Assembly: GCA_964478945.1 (NCBI GenBank)
Contig: CAYZJV010000002.1
Span: forward strand, 1-64,000
Source: CAYZJV01 sp964478945
Lineage (GTDB): Bacteria; Spirochaetota; Spirochaetia; Sphaerochaetales; Sphaerochaetaceae
Reading direction: 5' to 3'
DNA length: 64,000 bases
Part shown: piece after piece, positions 34,781-44,224 of the stretch
Layout of the letters: each line of letters starts with the position of its first letter
Numbering within the stretch: position 1 is the stretch's first letter
Translations under genes and position numbers: made by a program
The notes under the pieces: model-generated
What the model was told of the DNA's origin: nothing
The model's database searches: none
The model's input: the letters and a program-made list of their open reading frames with translations, nothing else

Positions 34781-36085
34781 ATGATGACGAAATTGGCTCT
34801 GAACGGTGGCGCGAAAACCGTCACCCGCAACTATCTTGAAGAAGCGACCCTACCCGTCTGTTCCGAAAAGGGCAAGGCCTTGGTCAACCAACTCATGGAA
34901 AAGGGTGAAATCTCCCAATCGCCTTTGGTCGCCCGCTTCGCACAACGGTTCAGCTCCTACGTGGGCACCACCTATGGTTTGTGCACCAACAATGGCACCA
35001 GTGCGATAGAAAGCGCCCTATTTGCAGTTGGAGTAGCACCTCAGGACGAAGTGATTGTCCCCTCCTATACCTTTTGGGCAAGTGTGACACCGATTATCGC
35101 TCAGCATGGAATTCCCATATTCTGCGAGGTCGACCCCGATACCCATTGTATCGATCCAAAGGATATCGAACGACATATCACACCACGCACCAAAGCGATC
35201 CTGGTGGTCCATGTATGGGGAAACCCCTGTGATATGGATGCGATCATGAAGATCGCACGTGCCCGTCACCTGGCGGTGGTGGAGGATTGTTCCCATGCCC
35301 ATGGAGCAAGCTACAAAGGACGTATGGTCGGTTCCATCGGGGATGTGGGGTGCTACAGTCTTCAAGGAACCAAGACACTACCGGCTGGAGAGGGTGGAAT
35401 CCTGGTGACCGACCACAGGGAGTATTACGAACGCGCCGCAGCGTTGGGACACTATGAACTGGTACCCGAATTCCCGGAGGATTCTCCTTACCGCAAGCAC
35501 GCTTTGACCGGAATGGGCGCGAAATTCCGCATCCATCCATTCGCTGCGGCCCTCGCCGACTCCCAGCTGGATGAATTGGACTCGCGGAGTGAACTGCGCC
35601 GAAGAAATGCGAAACGATTCGAGGAAGCCCTTGCGGACATCCCATTCATCAAACCCCAACAGGAATATCCCGGGGGAAACCGGGTGTTCAGCTACCACTA
35701 CTACCGCTATCTACCAAGGACGAACAATCCGACCGAAACCTATGTCTTCCTGAAGGCGCTGAAGGCGGAGGGCATCCCATGCGGATACTGTGGCTATGGA
35801 CGCTTGCATACCGCTCCCCTCTTCGTCGAAGGAGGACCGTACGGCGACTGTTCCCCTGGAAAGGAGAGGATCAACCCATCTCTTCCGGTAACCGAGATGA
35901 TGGCCAAAACCACCTTCCTTGCTGCTCCCAGATTCGAAACCTCCTGCGATCCACTGATCGACCAGTATAGCGCGGCATACCACAAGGTGGCTGAGCATAT
36001 GGATGAGGTGATCGCCCATATGGAAGCTCATGACTACTCCAAGGAGCTCCAGAGTTTGAGCGGTCGAAGCATCGCCATGCTCTAG
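34781..36085 (+). CDS. DegT/DnrJ/EryC1/StrS-family PLP aminotransferase
   Basis: A 434-residue PLP enzyme of the sugar aminotransferase family. The cofactor Lys is in YSLQGTKTLPAGEGG, the pyridine Asp in VEDCSHAHG, and the phosphate block is NNGTSAIESAL. The start at 34781 follows TAGGAG, which includes the stop codon of the NagB-like gene. It is paralogous to the DegT at 13603 and, like it, is close to a NagB-like and a Gfo/Idh gene. The pairing suggests amino-group transfer from an amino sugar to a keto acid as an alternative to deamination. Confidence 0.88.
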   Translation: MMTKLALNGGAKTVTRNYLEEATLPVCSEKGKALVNQLMEKGEISQSPLVARFAQRFSSYVGTTYGLCTNNGTSAIESALFAVGVAPQDEVIVPSYTFWASVTPIIAQHGIPIFCEVDPDTHCIDPKDIERHITPRTKAILVVHVWGNPCDMDAIMKIARARHLAVVEDCSHAHGASYKGRMVGSIGDVGCYSLQGTKTLPAGEGGILVTDHREYYERAAALGHYELVPEFPEDSPYRKHALTGMGAKFRIHPFAAALADSQLDELDSRSELRRRNAKRFEEALADIPFIKPQQEYPGGNRVFSYHYYRYLPRTNNPTETYVFLKALKAEGIPCGYCGYGRLHTAPLFVEGGPYGDCSPGKERINPSLPVTEMMAKTTFLAAPRFETSCDPLIDQYSAAYHKVAEHMDEVIAHMEAHDYSKELQSLSGRSIAML

Positions 36086-36095
36086 GGGGACCGCA

Positions 36096-37007
36096 ATGGA
36101 ACCGCATTCCATCCCAGTATTCACCATGCGGGACAATCCCGACGACCTACCCGTCTTCATCCGCACCTATGGTGTGGATGAAGTCACCAAAGGACTTCAT
36201 GCCCATCAGATGATCCAGATCAATTATGTGGTGGCGGGAAGTGTGTCGCATCAGATCAACCGCAGCCAGTTTATCGTCACCGAAGGAGATGCCTTTGTCA
36301 TCCCCCCGCAGGTTCCCCACGGTTTGGTTCCCATGGAGACACAATCGTTCACCATCACCGAGCTGGAATTCAATCCCGAATTCGTATGGGGAGAGCGGGT
36401 TCCGCTGGATCAGATGCGGGGTCTGTTCGACTTCGCCTATATTGAACCGTTTCTTGTCAGTGAGAAAGAAGTGAAGCCCCGGTTGAACATCCCGGTGAAG
36501 GATCGCCACATGGTATTGGAGGCCTTGCGGGAGATCCAAAACGAATACGAGAATAGATCCCAAGGGTTCCTGCTGGCCATCAAGGCAAGCATTCTGCGGC
36601 TCTTGGTGAGACTGGGCAGACTCTACAGCAGCGAAGTCACCAATTCCATGGAATCGGATTCCCTCTATACCGAACATGCCCGTTCGATCTCCCGAGCATT
36701 GGCCCATATCGACGAACATTTCCAGAAACCCTTGGATATTGGCCAAGTTGCCAAGATCGCGATCCTTTCCAAATCCTATTTCTGTTACCTCTTCAAGGAA
36801 TTGACCGGACGGACATTCGGAGAGTATGTGAAGGAAAAGCGTATGCAATATGCCTGTCGGCAATTGATCGAAACGGATGAAAAGATATCCCACATTGCCA
36901 TTCAATCGGGCTACACCACCGTCTCCCACTTCAACAGGGTATTCAAGGATACGGTGGGAACGTCACCAAGAACATATCGAAGGATGAACTTCTACGAAAA
37001 GCGATAG
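36096..37007 (+). CDS. AraC-family transcriptional regulator with cupin sensor domain
   Basis: A 303-residue regulator. The first 150 residues form a cupin-like sugar-sensing domain (INYVVAGSVSHQINRSQFIV, PPQVPHGLVP). The last 100 hold two helix-turn-helix motifs (LDIGQVAKIAILSKSYFCYL and ISHIAIQSGYTTVSHFNRVF) ending in GTSPRTYRR, the family hallmark. It lies ten bases after the DegT gene and probably activates this unit through the GATGCACC motifs at 33910-33990. Its end overlaps the convergent URO-D gene by 16 bp. Confidence 0.9.
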   Translation: MEPHSIPVFTMRDNPDDLPVFIRTYGVDEVTKGLHAHQMIQINYVVAGSVSHQINRSQFIVTEGDAFVIPPQVPHGLVPMETQSFTITELEFNPEFVWGERVPLDQMRGLFDFAYIEPFLVSEKEVKPRLNIPVKDRHMVLEALREIQNEYENRSQGFLLAIKASILRLLVRLGRLYSSEVTNSMESDSLYTEHARSISRALAHIDEHFQKPLDIGQVAKIAILSKSYFCYLFKELTGRTFGEYVKEKRMQYACRQLIETDEKISHIAIQSGYTTVSHFNRVFKDTVGTSPRTYRRMNFYEKR

Positions 37008-38158
37008 CCATTCCAGGATTTCCAGTAGCCTGAAGGATACGTTCCCTCCAACATCCCCAACAAATCGGTGCTTGAATGTCCCTTCTCGAGTAACTTCACC
37101 ACTTCCCTTCCGCTTTCATACAAGTGTTCCACCTTTTTCACCGTTTCATCGGTGCACATCAATGGTTCCATGACGGTGAAGACATATCCTGCTCCGTTAC
37201 CCGCGGCACTGAACACGAAATCGTGTATGCCGGCGAGCGACATGTCCTGATAATGGAAGCTTCCCAAACGCCAGCAGAACGGCAGCCACGGATGTCGCGA
37301 GATGATCGAGGGGTTCAATCGAGGAGAGATACCCGGATCATAGTCGGTGATGCCCAATCCCTTGAGCAACGGAAGATGATCGGGATGCATATCCTCACAG
37401 TGCAACTTCACCGCCGGAACAGGGGCCTGGTAGAACTGTCTCCAGAAGGGCAACACCATTTCAGGCCACATGTCGGGGCTGTACATCGCCGCGATGTCAT
37501 CGCACAACCTCCCATGATCAGGAAAAGGATCAAGCACTTCGGTGCCATCGATCCGACAATAGAACCGGGAATACTCGACGATGCTTTGGGTCACCAAATG
37601 CATACATCGCTTGAACAGAGAAGGATCGTCGTGGACAGCATACATGCTTTCGACTCCCGCCAATGCCCAGAGTGTGGTGAGAGGGCCTTCCCACTGCCAT
37701 CCCCAATGCACCCTTTTGTCGGGGAATCGAGTGCGCATCTTCTTCAGATACTCCAATTGCACATCGGTAAGCTCACTTGAGAAACTTCTTTTCTTCCCTG
37801 TCTCCAACAAAGCCATCACCTGCTCAAGTCCCATCGGATGCATATCGAGGGCAACCTGACCCGTCTCGGGAAATAGAAGTGGAATACCGAGTGTATTCAA
37901 ATGTCCATATTTGATCACCGGTGTGGTATAGGGCACAATAAGGGGAATACGTTCATCGAACATCGAATCAAGACGGCGCACACCTTCTGTGTAGGCCGTG
38001 ATGCAGGCCTCGGCATCGAGATAGAGATCATGCATCGATATGCCACAAAGATATCCCAAGGTATCGACAGTGGCGATGACAAACACATCGAAGGGCTCGG
38101 CCAACTCCATCGACGACCTGGCAGGCTCGGACAAGGTGTTACGCTTGGAGATCATCAT
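36992..38158 (-). CDS. URO-D superfamily protein
   Basis: A 388-residue member of the URO-D superfamily, the most divergent of the four in the window. The metal-site strand reads VKLHCEDMHPDHLP, with His-Cys adjacent rather than His-x-Cys. The C-terminal VFTVMEPLMCTDETVKK matches the last barrel strand. The start, ATGATG at 38158, follows AAGGAGG inside the end of the fusion gene, which it overlaps by 20 bp. It is the last gene of the operon beginning at 45532. The substrate is unknown. Confidence 0.65.
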   Translation of the reverse strand: MMISKRNTLSEPARSSMELAEPFDVFVIATVDTLGYLCGISMHDLYLDAEACITAYTEGVRRLDSMFDERIPLIVPYTTPVIKYGHLNTLGIPLLFPETGQVALDMHPMGLEQVMALLETGKKRSFSSELTDVQLEYLKKMRTRFPDKRVHWGWQWEGPLTTLWALAGVESMYAVHDDPSLFKRCMHLVTQSIVEYSRFYCRIDGTEVLDPFPDHGRLCDDIAAMYSPDMWPEMVLPFWRQFYQAPVPAVKLHCEDMHPDHLPLLKGLGITDYDPGISPRLNPSIISRHPWLPFCWRLGSFHYQDMSLAGIHDFVFSAAGNGAGYVFTVMEPLMCTDETVKKVEHLYESGREVVKLLEKGHSSTDLLGMLEGTYPSGYWKSWNGYRFS

Positions 38159-40847
38159 TCACCTCCTTGATCATTTGTTCCAAGGTCGAAACCAATCGAT
38201 GTTCCAGATCACCGGTGAAAGGACCGGGCAATCCATAGTATCGGTAAGCGACATCGACCTCATACCCACCTTCATCCATTGCCTCTTCACTGGGAAGATA
38301 TCCCAAAGAACCATTCGAGTACCCCACCAACATCGACGGCACATCACCCGAGAGGCGTTTGATCCGCTTGCCCACCGATGAAAAGAGTTCACCGGGAACC
38401 GTCCACACCACCAGTGCATCCCCGATAGCCAACACAGACAACTGCGCAGGAGTGCTTTTGGGTATCGTATCCAGCGCCACCAATCGCTCCAACCAGTGTT
38501 TCTCCACTTCCACATCCCACACTGGATTGTCATGGAGAAGCACAAATTCATCGAGGTCTTGGGCCGCCGCTTGCGCTTCGGTCAATCTCTTCTGATTCGA
38601 AACGCGCAACTGCTTCAATTCTTCATCGGAAGGAACACCTCTGAAAGGAAGCTCGATCGTCTTGACCACATGTCGAAGGGAATCCACTTTCCTGTTGGCA
38701 AATTGCGTCGAATCAAGAAGACCCTTCAGTATCGTTGCGATCTCATCTCCAATTCTCTCGATATCCTCCACTGTCCCTTCCCTGAAAGAGACTCCATCCT
38801 CGGCGATGAGGGCAGGACGCACATCCCCACACGCTCCGGTGAAAGGCAGTACCTGGATTTGATTGCCAAAGAGTTTCTTCAACGATTGGACGATTTTCCC
38901 TGGATAATCGGCCGACACCTCCGAGATTCCCACTCCCAAAGTCGTGGGATGCACCGAAGTATTGATCCACATCGTATGGGGCTTCCCATCATACTCTCTG
39001 AACACGGTAGCGATGATTTCATCGTCCCTACTGCCGAGAGGATTGGGACGCATCCTGACCTTTCCCTGCACAGAATCCTTGAAGCGCCTATTGATTCCAA
39101 TGGGTAGGGAGCATTTGAGTGTACCGATGGTCACGGGAACCACACCCGTTCCCAAATTGAGGATCCCTTCTTGAATCCTTCGAACCACGGATTCGAAATA
39201 CCCGGTATCCTTCTCAAGTGCACCGAGGTCGATCACCGGAGGTGCGGTATGGGTGTGGGTGGTGGTGACGATGATATGGTCAGGTGCGATTCCCACCAAA
39301 GGGGAAATGGTGCCACGTACTGTCTCAACCGACTGCTTCGACAATTCGAGAAGATCCAAGGATACCACCATACTCCTTTGATACCCGGTCTCAAGCAAAC
39401 AAATCCGTGCCGAAAGAGGATCGAGAATCGCAGTGGATGCCCCGCTCCTCGCCGCATGACCCGATAAACGGCAACCTATCGACGGGGTGATATCGACCTC
39501 AACCGTTTCCATCATGAGAGGAATCTGTTGCGCCAACACATCATGGCAGGAAATGAGGGAAAGCCCGGTATGGTATCCGGGATCGAGATCGGGCGTAGCC
39601 GGGATCACCGGTATGGCATTCCCACTCGAATCAATGGTCTGGATCGCAATTTCACAAGCGGAAGGTTCCAGATAGAATTCCTTGAAGGCATCCATACAGG
39701 TGGAGAACCATCGCCTACCCCATTCCGACCAATTCCGATCGGTATGGAAATCCTCCACCAAAGCGATTGCACGCATGGTTTCCGGCAATGACCACCAAGG
39801 CATGGAATCGTGTATGGGAATCGTGGTTTCCCCATCAACAGATTTCACGATTCCACCAGGTTCCCTGTACCCGTGGGCGAAATTGGTGGCAATCAATTCA
39901 GGAAGCAATTCCTTGATCTTTCCGAACCAAAGGGCCTGCTCGTCATCCAATGAGAATTCCTTTTCCACCACATGGATCAATTGAGCCACCAGTCCCACGA
40001 ATTCCAAGGCATGGCCTGGATCGAGTGCAACCCGCCCTTCGGTATCCCGCGCGGGAGCACCCATTGGATCGATCCATTCGACAATTGTATACTCGGGCAG
40101 GGAGGACCACTTGTGGTCGATGTTCACATGGGCCCCGACCACACGTTCGATGAGTTGCCTCCCGATGGCGATTGCCGTATCATCCTTATCCAATCGCAGT
40201 AGCAGCGTGACTGCACCCAGGGCCAACATCTGACCGGCATAGCTGGTCCTGCCATCGGCATATGGCTGGTATTGGGAGGCATCGAAACTTATCTGGTCAT
40301 TGTGGAAATTGTCGGCGAGAATCGCTTCCAATACCGCAGTGATGTATCGCCTGGATGCGATTTTCTCCTCTTCGGAACCATACCTCTGGTAAAAAGCATA
40401 CAAACCACGGGCACAAAAGAGGTCACTCATGGTATAACGTCCATCCTGAGGAAAATCTTCTCCCAAAAAGAAATGAAGATGTCCACCTCGGGTGGTTCCC
40501 GCACGTTTCAAGTGTTCGGCCACAGTTCTCGCCAAATCGAACAATTCATCCGAATCGACCATTGGAATTCCCGAAAACGTAGCGTACCATTCGATATGTG
40601 TGGCAATCGCCTCCAGACCTCGACCTTGGATCCACGCATATACATGTTCCTTATCCCTGATCCCGGGAATATCGAAATGATCGGTTCCCGTGATCGCATC
40701 GAGTTTGAGATCGATCCACCCATACTCGGGATGCATCCTATGACGTTCGACCATGAGTCGCATCGTATCGTTGATGATACTTCTCATTTCCCTCATAAGG
40801 GAAAGGTTGGTCAACACTGCACCTTCTTCCCGCATCTTATTCCTCAT
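38139..40847 (-). CDS. fusion of an AGE-epimerase-like domain with a ceramidase-like hydrolase domain
   Basis: A 902-residue cytoplasmic protein with two distinct halves. Residues about 1-440 have the repeats of an alpha/alpha barrel of the N-acylglucosamine 2-epimerase superfamily; the strongest blocks are FPQDGRYTMSDLFCARGLYA and ALDPGHALEFVGL, the latter matching the EPGHxxEW signature. Residues about 455-900 match the neutral ceramidase N-terminal domain, with the zinc motif TTTHTHTAPPV, NTSVHPTTLG and a C-terminal GYSNGSLGYLPSEEAMDEGG block. No signal peptide is present. The start overlaps the upstream amidohydrolase by ATGA. A fusion suggests successive steps on one N-acyl sugar: amide or ester cleavage and epimerisation or dehydration. 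The free ceramidase-like gene at 14917 is the homologue of its C-terminal half. Confidence 0.7.
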   Translation of the reverse strand: MRNKMREEGAVLTNLSLMREMRSIINDTMRLMVERHRMHPEYGWIDLKLDAITGTDHFDIPGIRDKEHVYAWIQGRGLEAIATHIEWYATFSGIPMVDSDELFDLARTVAEHLKRAGTTRGGHLHFFLGEDFPQDGRYTMSDLFCARGLYAFYQRYGSEEEKIASRRYITAVLEAILADNFHNDQISFDASQYQPYADGRTSYAGQMLALGAVTLLLRLDKDDTAIAIGRQLIERVVGAHVNIDHKWSSLPEYTIVEWIDPMGAPARDTEGRVALDPGHALEFVGLVAQLIHVVEKEFSLDDEQALWFGKIKELLPELIATNFAHGYREPGGIVKSVDGETTIPIHDSMPWWSLPETMRAIALVEDFHTDRNWSEWGRRWFSTCMDAFKEFYLEPSACEIAIQTIDSSGNAIPVIPATPDLDPGYHTGLSLISCHDVLAQQIPLMMETVEVDITPSIGCRLSGHAARSGASTAILDPLSARICLLETGYQRSMVVSLDLLELSKQSVETVRGTISPLVGIAPDHIIVTTTHTHTAPPVIDLGALEKDTGYFESVVRRIQEGILNLGTGVVPVTIGTLKCSLPIGINRRFKDSVQGKVRMRPNPLGSRDDEIIATVFREYDGKPHTMWINTSVHPTTLGVGISEVSADYPGKIVQSLKKLFGNQIQVLPFTGACGDVRPALIAEDGVSFREGTVEDIERIGDEIATILKGLLDSTQFANRKVDSLRHVVKTIELPFRGVPSDEELKQLRVSNQKRLTEAQAAAQDLDEFVLLHDNPVWDVEVEKHWLERLVALDTIPKSTPAQLSVLAIGDALVVWTVPGELFSSVGKRIKRLSGDVPSMLVGYSNGSLGYLPSEEAMDEGGYEVDVAYRYYGLPGPFTGDLEHRLVSTLEQMIKEVNDDLQA

Positions 40848-41608
40848 TTCCCGTGGGTATCCAAATCGAACAATTCGATCGCGTTGCGTCCCATCAACAA
40901 CTGCAGCACCTTTTGATCCAATTTGGCATCATGCACCATTCCAAGGGCATAGCCCGGATGAAAGAGCGTGGTATCGGTACCGAACAAGACTCTTCGTGCA
41001 CCAAAGGCATCGATCAGCTGGACCAACTTGTCACTACTCGTACAACTGCTGCAGATCTCGGCATATACATTGGGTCCACTCCCGGCGATATCCATGGCGA
41101 GATGCCAGTCGAAACCACCGGCATGGGCAAGTATCACCTTGAGCTCCGGGAATTCTTGGAGCACCGGCAACACTTGCTTGGGAGTCTCCCTCTCCGATCC
41201 ATAGGTATGGATGAGAATCGGCAGATCATATTCCAAAGCCGCTTCGGCGATTTGTAATCCCGCACGGCTGTCGAACCGCTTGTTCTGGATCATAGGATGG
41301 ATTTTCACCCCGACGAAGGAAGCCCTGCCATCCCCAGTCCTCTTATTTCCGTAATACTTGATCTGCCCAACCGACTCCTTGGGATAGTGCAGGTTCACCG
41401 TCACATATCCCAAGAGGCGATCCGTCGGGGAAAGTTCATTATCAAGCCACCGATTGCCTTCGATGAAATCGTAACGTACAGCCATGCTGCTGGAGACCAC
41501 GGTGATATCGATTCCCCAGCGGTCCATTTGCGCAATCAGATCATCCCTTCCCAAATCGCTGGTGGGAAATGACCAGTGTCCCACATGTCCATGAACATCA
41601 ACCACCAT
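40844..41608 (-). CDS. amidohydrolase-2-type metal-dependent hydrolase
   Basis: A 254-residue TIM-barrel hydrolase of the amidohydrolase superfamily. All metal ligands are visible in order: the VDVHGHVGHW Asp-x-His-x-His at residues 4-8, VKIHPM, LIHTYG, ILAHAGGF, and the final Asp in LFGTDT. Members of this subfamily act as decarboxylases, lactonases or amidohydrolases. It follows a related but catalytically empty gene with an 11-bp overlap. In the operon it probably opens a lactone or removes an acyl group. Confidence 0.85.
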   Translation of the reverse strand: MVVDVHGHVGHWSFPTSDLGRDDLIAQMDRWGIDITVVSSSMAVRYDFIEGNRWLDNELSPTDRLLGYVTVNLHYPKESVGQIKYYGNKRTGDGRASFVGVKIHPMIQNKRFDSRAGLQIAEAALEYDLPILIHTYGSERETPKQVLPVLQEFPELKVILAHAGGFDWHLAMDIAGSGPNVYAEICSSCTSSDKLVQLIDAFGARRVLFGTDTTLFHPGYALGMVHDAKLDQKVLQLLMGRNAIELFDLDTHGK

Positions 41609-42332
41609 GAGTGACCCTCTCCATCAAAGCAATGGCATTTTTTGCAAGTAGATCTAAATAATCCACTTCCAAGATATGCTCGGGCGCAAGATTCAACACC
41701 GATTGAATCGATCCGAAGGGAGTATTTGATGCGAACAGCAAACGATCCGGAAAGGATTGGATCGCCTGCTCGACACTACCGGGGCCATGCAACAACCTCG
41801 TAGTCGGGTACAGGGACTTGCTATCGCGGAATCTTATACTCCAATCGGCATAATCGTAGAAATGGAGGCTGCTTACCATCGGAAGTTCATCCTTGGTAAA
41901 ATCGTTCACACGAGCCACATCAGCTGTCCCCGAATCGAGAAGAAGACCACATTTGTGCTCCCTCAGATATTCATACAGATAGAGGGCGACCGGATGTACC
42001 ACATCCCAACCCTGTTCGACAGGATACAATCGCCAATATCCGGCACCTTGCTTGAATGCCGTTTCAAGTACTTCCCTGCACCTCTCGATACCTTCCAAGG
42101 GATTCACCGTGCAGACGCAAGTATAGATGGGACCTTCACCATGATCGCCATCGTAGGTTTTCAACAATTGGTCGTTGCTCCACAACGGATCGTACCACAA
42201 CCCTCCGAGATGGTGGATGAAGGCTCTTCCCACATGATGTCCACGCAACAGCGCCTCCACCCGTTCCCGGTTGGCGTCGACGGGTTGTCGAGGTGAAAAC
42301 CCGATACTCACATGCCAATCGACTAGCGACAA
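41598..42332 (-). CDS. amidohydrolase-2-like protein lacking catalytic residues
   Basis: A 244-residue paralogue-like barrel protein. The N-terminal motif is VDWHVSIG, so the second His of Asp-x-His-x-His is Ser. The strand that normally supplies a His reads GLLLDSGT, and the final Asp is Asn in FASNTP. Metal binding is therefore unlikely. It may be a structural or regulatory partner of the intact enzyme encoded immediately downstream, or a pseudoenzyme. Overlaps on both sides and normal codon use argue that it is expressed. Confidence 0.6.
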   Translation of the reverse strand: MSLVDWHVSIGFSPRQPVDANRERVEALLRGHHVGRAFIHHLGGLWYDPLWSNDQLLKTYDGDHGEGPIYTCVCTVNPLEGIERCREVLETAFKQGAGYWRLYPVEQGWDVVHPVALYLYEYLREHKCGLLLDSGTADVARVNDFTKDELPMVSSLHFYDYADWSIRFRDSKSLYPTTRLLHGPGSVEQAIQSFPDRLLFASNTPFGSIQSVLNLAPEHILEVDYLDLLAKNAIALMERVTHGG

Positions 42333-42335
42333 GAC

Positions 42336-43169
42336 CTACCCCTTCATCCCGGTCAATGTGATACCTTGTATGATCTTCTTCCTCATGAGGAGGAACATGA
42401 TAAGCACAGGTATGATGGAAAGCATGGAACCGGCATTGATCGGACCAAGATCCACCGTGAAACGATATTGGAACATACCCAAACCAAGTTCCATGGTCCA
42501 CAGCTCCCTACTGCTGGTGATGATCAAGGGCCATATGAACGCAGCCCACGTCTGTTGGAACGCGAAGATCGAGATGGCCCCGATGGGACCGCTGAGCATG
42601 GGGAACACCACACGAAGGAAAATCTTCCATTCGGAAGCTCCGTCTATCCTCGCCGCATCCAACAATTCATCGGGAATCGATGCCATGATGTTCTGTCGCA
42701 TGAAGAAGATTCCATAGCTCATGATCAGATACGGTGCGACCAAACCCATGAACGTGTTCACCCAACCAAGATCAACCATACTCATGTAGAGTGGAATCAT
42801 ATAGACTTCCAAGGGAACCATGGCCGTCGAGAGTGTCAGTATGAACAGGAAGTTCTTCAACGGGAAATTGAATTTCCCGAACACATAACCAGCGATCGAA
42901 CTGGTGATGAGGATACTCACTGTAGAAATTGAGGCCATCATCACACTGTTGATGAAAAACCGTGCAAAAGGAGCAGTGGCGAACACAGTGACATAATTCA
43001 TCCCGGTGATGGTCTTCGGAATCAACTGGGGAGGCCAACTCAACACCTCGTGTGGCGGTTTGAGCGAAGTGGAAAGCATCCACACGAAGGGAAGCACCAT
43101 GATGGTCGCACCCATCAACAACAGCACATGTTTGAGTATATTGGCGGATTTGCCGGCGTGACTCTTCAT
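42336..43169 (-). CDS. sugar ABC transporter permease, MalG/CUT1 type
   Basis: A 277-residue permease with six hydrophobic segments. The coupling loop is DAARIDGASEWKIFLRVVFP. It overlaps the MalF-type gene by four bases (ATGA). Unlike the other two MalG copies, its C-terminus is KIIQGITLTGMKG, still within the family pattern. It belongs with the binding protein at 45532. Confidence 0.92.
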   Translation of the reverse strand: MKSHAGKSANILKHVLLLMGATIMVLPFVWMLSTSLKPPHEVLSWPPQLIPKTITGMNYVTVFATAPFARFFINSVMMASISTVSILITSSIAGYVFGKFNFPLKNFLFILTLSTAMVPLEVYMIPLYMSMVDLGWVNTFMGLVAPYLIMSYGIFFMRQNIMASIPDELLDAARIDGASEWKIFLRVVFPMLSGPIGAISIFAFQQTWAAFIWPLIITSSRELWTMELGLGMFQYRFTVDLGPINAGSMLSIIPVLIMFLLMRKKIIQGITLTGMKG

Positions 43170-44131
43170 ACCAAGCCTCCTCTGCGTAGCAACCTTCGCT
43201 TCTCACGTCGCTCCTTGCTCCCCGAAATGCCAAACTGGATCAGGGTAAGGGCAAGAATGATCACGAACAACACGACCGCCTCGGCAGCCGCATAGCCGGT
43301 GCGGAAGTAACGGAAGGCATTCTCATAGATATCGAAGACGATGGTTCTCACCGCATTGCCCGGTGCCCCTTGTGGACCACTGGTCATGATGAACACCTGT
43401 GTGAACACATTGTAGGAATTGATGGTCGAGATGACGAATACAAACAGCATGATTGGTCTGAGCAGCGGCATGATCACACGCCAGAACACCTGCATCGTGG
43501 AAGCTCCGTCAATTCTCGCAGCTTCTATGTAGGACTCGGGTATATCCCGCATTCCCACAAGAAAGATGATCATATTGTACCCGACGATCTTCCATACGCT
43601 CATGATGATGATGGCCACCATGGCCGTATTGGGAAACACCAACCATCCGATCGGTTCGATGCCGAACCAGGACAATACGTAGTTCAACAAACCATAGGTC
43701 GGGTCGTAGATCCACTTCCAAACCACAGCGACAGGAACCATCGGAGTGATCACGGGAAGGAAGTAGATGGTCTCATACCATGCGCTGGCTCTCGAACGGG
43801 TTGAGAGTAGAGCTGCAAGCAATACCGCGAATGCCACGCTGAACAGGGTAACGAACACAGCGAAGTAGGTGGTGTTGCGTAGGGAGAGTACGAACAACTC
43901 ATCCCTGAATAGATCGGCGAAGTTGGTCGTTCCGATGAATTTCTGCAGAGGATTGCCAATCGTCGACTGGAACAGACTGTAGAGGAAGTTCTGAAAAATC
44001 GGAACCACGCGAACGAATCCGAAGATGAAGATCACCGGAAGTATCGCGGTATAGGCGAAAATCCTCTTCTTCAGTTCCGTCTCACTCAGTTTTCTTCGTC
44101 TCACCTTGGAATCTGACGGTATACGGTTCAT
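43166..44131 (-). CDS. sugar ABC transporter permease, MalF/CUT1 type
   Basis: A 321-residue permease with a charged N-terminus (SKVRRRKLSETELKKRIFAY) and six membrane helices. The coupling loop EAARIDGASTMQVFWRVIMP is consensus. It begins beyond the hairpin that follows the binding-protein gene. No ATPase gene is present in the operon. Confidence 0.92.
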   Translation of the reverse strand: MNRIPSDSKVRRRKLSETELKKRIFAYTAILPVIFIFGFVRVVPIFQNFLYSLFQSTIGNPLQKFIGTTNFADLFRDELFVLSLRNTTYFAVFVTLFSVAFAVLLAALLSTRSRASAWYETIYFLPVITPMVPVAVVWKWIYDPTYGLLNYVLSWFGIEPIGWLVFPNTAMVAIIIMSVWKIVGYNMIIFLVGMRDIPESYIEAARIDGASTMQVFWRVIMPLLRPIMLFVFVISTINSYNVFTQVFIMTSGPQGAPGNAVRTIVFDIYENAFRYFRTGYAAAEAVVLFVIILALTLIQFGISGSKERREKRRLLRRGGLV

Positions 44132-44158
44132 GGTGGGTACCTTTCTGGTCGGTCAAGA

Positions 44159-44184
44159 TATCGGGGAGCACATGCCCCCCGATA
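44159..44184 (-). other. intercistronic hairpin after binding-protein gene
   Basis: TATCGGGG (44159-44166) pairs with CCCCGATA (44177-44184) around a ten-base loop that can itself tighten through extra G-C pairs. No U-tract is seen. It lies between the binding-protein stop at 44225 and the permease start at 44131. Confidence 0.7.
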
Positions 44185-44224
44185 AGTGTAAAACAGGACA
44201 ATGAATAATCAAATGAAATAATTG

